Source: Liolophura sinensis
Taxonomy: Eukaryota; Mollusca; Polyplacophora; Chitonida; Chitonidae
Assembly (NCBI RefSeq): GCF_032854445.1
Contig: NC_088300.1
Location: 25,527,608-25,587,607 of the forward strand
Direction of reading: 5' to 3'
Length of the DNA: 60,000 nt
How positions within the stretch are numbered: position 1 is the first letter of the stretch; each line of letters opens with the position of its first letter. Under the pieces are notes generated by a model. It was not told where the DNA came from. It worked only from the letters and a program-made list of their open reading frames with translations, and did no database searches. The position numbers and the translations under genes were made by a program. Shown here one piece after another: positions 56,233 through 60,000 of the stretch.

Positions 56233-58600
56233 CGAACACTGAACATATGGTTTAAGAAAGCAATAAAGGTTCTTTGATGAACCTGTTTCAAAGAGATTTA
56301 TAGGAATGGTTCTTCAAAGGTCCTTTAAAAGTTCTTCCTGACAGATTGATAACTGTTCTTCAAAGAATGTTCTTTCGCTTAATGTACCAGTCACAGTTAT
56401 TTGTAGCACTTTAAATGATTACTTTTAAATATAAAAAAAATAGCAGTTAAATGAACTCCACCGTCTTACAAGGTGTTAAATCACTGCAAATATCTGTTGT
56501 AGTCAGTTTTGTTGGTAGAGGAAACCGGAGGTTCCGGATAAACAATAGACTCCATCTAAAACATTCCCCATGTGACACTATTTTAATCTGTTAAGCGAGA
56601 TGAAGCGGTCACAAATTTTAGGAAGACAAATTGCTCTAATATCATTGAAGGCTACTTAAATGCTAAAACTAACATTATACATGACGTAATATTTTACGAG
56701 CACAAATTTTTCTTGCAGAATTTTTGTTTTTTATTATGTACATAATTGCATGTTCAGGATGTCGCCATAGAAGCAAATTTAACCACTGTACCCTAGGTTC
56801 GCTCTTGTAGGCAATAACAGCATTTCCTTTGACACAGGCCAGAATAGATCAGATGTAACAGATACTGAAATTTAAAAAAAAAAAAAAAAAAGACAAAAAT
56901 TAAACCCCAATAAAGTACCATCTGCAACAATATAACTAGATGTATATATATAACCCCCAAATACACAGGGATACGTGTAAGTATACCCACTCCAAGAATA
57001 TGTGTATGTATTTGTCACAACACACTGAGCTAATAGTATTCAAAGGACAAAAATCAGACTGAGAACAATACTGAATTAAAAATATGCCCAAGCTGGAGTG
57101 ACTGCACCAGAATTTTGTCCACACTATGTTTAAATCACTGTAACAATTTTTATTACTGAAAAATCCTTTTTCTGAATTGTTGCCAAATTGCAGATAGTGA
57201 ATGGCTATGGCTAAAGAGTGCATGCAGAAATAAAGGTTGTCGTTTAGACCATAACTAAGAATGCAACTGCTTTATACAGGATTCAGTTTTGATTTAAGTA
57301 ATGTACTTATTTTAAGAAACAGCATTTGAGTTGTGATTCAAAAACACAAATGCAGGGGGACTTTGCAACATGCATATGCTGGAAATCAAGGTATGCAGAT
57401 TTATTTGTAACTCATGGAAGATAGGGAAAATGTTTCACCTATTTCCATTTCAGGTTTTGAAACTTGTGCAATAGTTACAAATTATACAAGGCCTTGTGCT
57501 GTCAGGTACCTGAAAATATAGATTTAGGAATTAATATTGAAATACATTTATGTGACAAAATGCATTACCAGAATAATGTGTTTCTTTCAAATGTAATTTT
57601 AAAAATTTTGTGCCAGTTTTTAGTATTAAAAGAAGAGGCAATTTTTTTTCTTGGGTCAGGTGTTTATGGCAGATACAGGAAATTTTCCTGAAATGTTTAC
57701 CTATTTCCGATTTGGTTTATTATATGGAACTCCTGACATTGTCATAAATTATATCAGTAAGGCCTCATCCTGCCTGTTCTGGTCGGTACCTGAATAAAAA
57801 CCCAATAGATTAAGGAATGTGTGTTGAAATATATATACTTAAAATTACAGCTCCAAACCAAAGGCATTGTAATTCAATACCAACGCAACTGCTCAAAAAC
57901 GAAAACTGGCCACTTGATGAGTCTTTGTTTACATGTTCAAACTCAAAAACTGAACATTCCCTCGACAAATCTGACCATATTTGTTGTGCTACTGTTCGTT
58001 TTGTTCAACGGCTGGCTCTGCATTAACTGCGTGAGCAATTTCCACACAACGGAGACAGTAAAGATACGATATAAGATATGTTGTGTTTCCCACACTATTG
58101 GCAAAGAGACTTGCCTGATATGTTGCTCAGGTAACTGTCTTAGTCCACACGAAATACGTAGTCCGTCAGGTAGCTTTGCAGTCTGGTCTAGAAGTGGCGC
58201 CACTGCTTGGTCAGCTGACCTGGGGTCGGGAGACTCCGGGCACTTTCGGAGCTCCCCAAAGATGTACCCTATAAATCACTACACTCTTCAACGTATTCTT
58301 AAAATGGGGGTTCCCCAGGGATGACAGATTCCAAAAATTTGCTGTGCCGATACACCACTCCCTCTCTCAATGAAAAAGGAGGCAGGTGAGTATGTGTGTG
58401 TGTGTGGCAGAGGGGGGGGGGGGGGGGGTAAGGAAGCAAGTGGGGAAGTAGAGGGGGGAAGGCGGGGAAATCGGGACCAATCTAAGGGGACACAAACCAT
58501 ATTGGAATAGAGTTATTACAAGCATTTAATATAGTTTGGCCAATATTACAAGAGTGATTAGAGATAGATTAGAGGTATGACCTATTTACAGGTTGTAAGT
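56233..58600. other. Intergenic, no gene recognised
   Basis: Short GGTTCTTCAAAGG-type repeats at about 56260-56370, an A-run near 56875, and a diverged direct duplication (about 57430-57550 and 57688-57835). A G-run lies near 58412-58430. A 167-codon plus-strand frame (57821-58324) has no domain I recognise. Confidence 0.4.
57430..57835. repeat. Diverged direct duplication, ~260-bp offset
   Basis: ATGTTTCACCTATTTCCATTT / ATGTTTACCTATTTCCGATTT, AAATTATACAAGGCCTTGTGCTGTC / AAATTATATCAGTAAGGCCTC, GTACCTGAA, and TTGAAATA strings recur in the same order. Confidence 0.65.
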
Positions 58601-58619
58601 AACCCAATTCCGTGTTGGA

Positions 58620-60000
58620 ATCCAGTTTTACCTGGTACAGGTATGGTGTAATCACCTGTATGACAATGCCCGGGCCTTTCCATGGGGTGCTTAATATGCG
58701 GCGCTTAATATGCGGCTTTGGCCCCTCACCACAGCTTCACCACGACGTCCTCCTCTTCATATTGACATGTGCGGGTCGTAAGATTGGGCGTTGGCGTGCA
58801 ATTTCGTGGGCTAACTGCGAGTCTGTGGTTAGGTCCGGAACATAGCCATCTATAGGAGTAGAGATTTGCAATGGTACTCGAATCTGCTGATAAATTCGTT
58901 GACAATGGCCCTGGCTGTGACCTCGGCGGTTTGCGAAGAAAGGGCGATACACTCGACCCCTTTAGTGAACTGGTCTACCATCATAAGGACGTACAACCTG
59001 GAGAGTTTTGGGGAGGGGACCTAAAAGTCCAAGTGAACTCGTTCCATGGACGCTCCTGCTTAGTACGACACCAAGCTGTGAAGGGAATGGCGGTTTGCCT
59101 TTTTGTTTCTGCTGCATTCCTCGCACGAGGCTACATACGCCTTCGCATCCCTGGACAACACATGCAAAAAGTATCGCTCTCGCTCTCGTATTTCTGGCCT
59201 TCATCCTACATATACCCTGGTGACCTGTCAAGGGTATGCTATGGGATAACTGCAGCACCTGTTCTCGCTTGGAATGTGGGATAATCAGCAGCTGACGTTT
59301 ATATTCTGTGGGTCCAGTTTTCCACAGTCTCCCGTCGTCGTCTAAAAGGAAGCGCGCACGGCTGATCCAATAGAACTTGGAGACGGGATTACCGAGAAAC
59401 TATCAGTGGAGGACTTGCCTTCTCTTAAGTCATAAGAAGAGCGGCTGCAGGTCCGGGTCATGGTTCTGGGCTTGAGCCATGTCTTGAGACTTGAAATCAG
59501 ACAAATCAATACCCTGGGGTGGGAGATCTGGTGGGTTGAGGTTTGGGATGAGTCCCGAAGTCATTGGTTTTGAGGGGGAAATGGTACTTGGGTGAGAACA
59601 GATGTCTGGCCATCAGTTACAGTGGGGTTTTGGCGACGGACTTTCTTTTTGGCCGTCACAATGTCGACTCGCACTGGCTGTGAATCTTGCTATGAGACTC
59701 CACGGAATGGATAGTTTGGTTAGGGGTACAGCGTCATCGACCTACGGGTGAAATGCGAGCCAATCTTTATGAGCTCGAGTACTGTAATGGCAGCCACCAA
59801 TTGGTAGATCTTGGAGTCCATTCTGCATGAGTAAAGGTCGACATGAACTTGTGTCAGAGATAATCGACAAACAGTCTGCACTGACGCCCAAGCAAGTAAT
59901 GGCGAAACTGTCGAGTGAATCTGACGACCGCCAGTAATTCCTTACTGTTAGTGCAATATCGTCATTACTCTGGGGTACGGGAATAACTCCCGTAGGTTAT
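58620..60000 (-). mobile_element. Decayed Ty3/gypsy-type retrotransposon (integrase, RNase H), cut by right edge
   Basis: On the minus strand, about 59990-59860 gives an RNase H motif of the ELLAVVRFTRQFRHYLLGR type. Farther left, about 59260-59130 gives GHQGICRMKAR of the integrase zinc-binding region. Next come GPLPKT (about 59020) and LMMVDQFTKG (about 58985), then IVNEFISRF (about 58880). Order RNase H then integrase is that of Ty3/gypsy pol. Stops and frame shifts break every domain. Reverse transcriptase and any 5' LTR would lie beyond the window. No LTR was identified. Confidence 0.8.

Noticed and set aside
57821-58324. 167-codon plus-strand open frame.
   Set aside because: Composition and lack of motifs suggest chance; overlapping frames are similarly open.

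Overview
The window looks like a stretch of animal nuclear genome, most likely a marine mollusc or another lophotrochozoan. It has split genes with GT-AG introns, about 15 copies of a tRNA-derived SINE with (AAAT)n tails, a LINE and a Ty3/gypsy remnant, long AT-rich introns, and a 200-N assembly gap. No gene is organised in a prokaryotic way. Species is not determined; the lophotrochozoan guess rests on the look of the SINE families and is an inference.

Layout: (1) 1-4.3 kb, a decayed minus-strand LINE (ORF1 remnant, endonuclease, reverse transcriptase lacking its second half), with a full-length SINE between ORF1 and ORF2. (2) 4.4-15.8 kb, about 10 kb of a strongly diverged ~39-bp tandem repeat with kilobase-scale higher-order duplications and two non-repetitive islands (about 5.6-6.3 and 8.0-8.9 kb). 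(3) 16.1-24.1 kb, a minus-strand gene for a secreted or membrane immunoglobulin-domain protein resembling FAM187; its 3' exons are missing or lie beyond the array. (4) 28.2-44.2 kb, a complete 16-exon minus-strand LIN9 gene (MuvB/DREAM subunit), 524 codons, all splice phases consistent. (5) 46.6/47.9-54.9 kb, a plus-strand split gene for an ArsS-like radical SAM protein. It has the CxxxCxxC cluster motif and the C-terminal CFGC...SS-x-QG motif, in which x is an in-frame TGA where the bacterial family has Cys or selenocysteine. One exon carries an apparent 1-bp deletion. (6) 58.6-60.0 kb, degenerate Ty3/gypsy integrase and RNase H on the minus strand, running off the right edge.

LIN9 and the ArsS-like gene are divergently transcribed from a region containing a short CpG-rich patch near 45.7 kb. 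I see no functional link between the three genes. The most interesting item is the ArsS-like gene: an apparently nuclear, intron-bearing animal homologue of the arsenosugar-biosynthesis radical SAM family with a candidate selenocysteine codon. I could not recognise a SECIS element by eye, so selenoprotein status is a strong hypothesis rather than a demonstrated fact.
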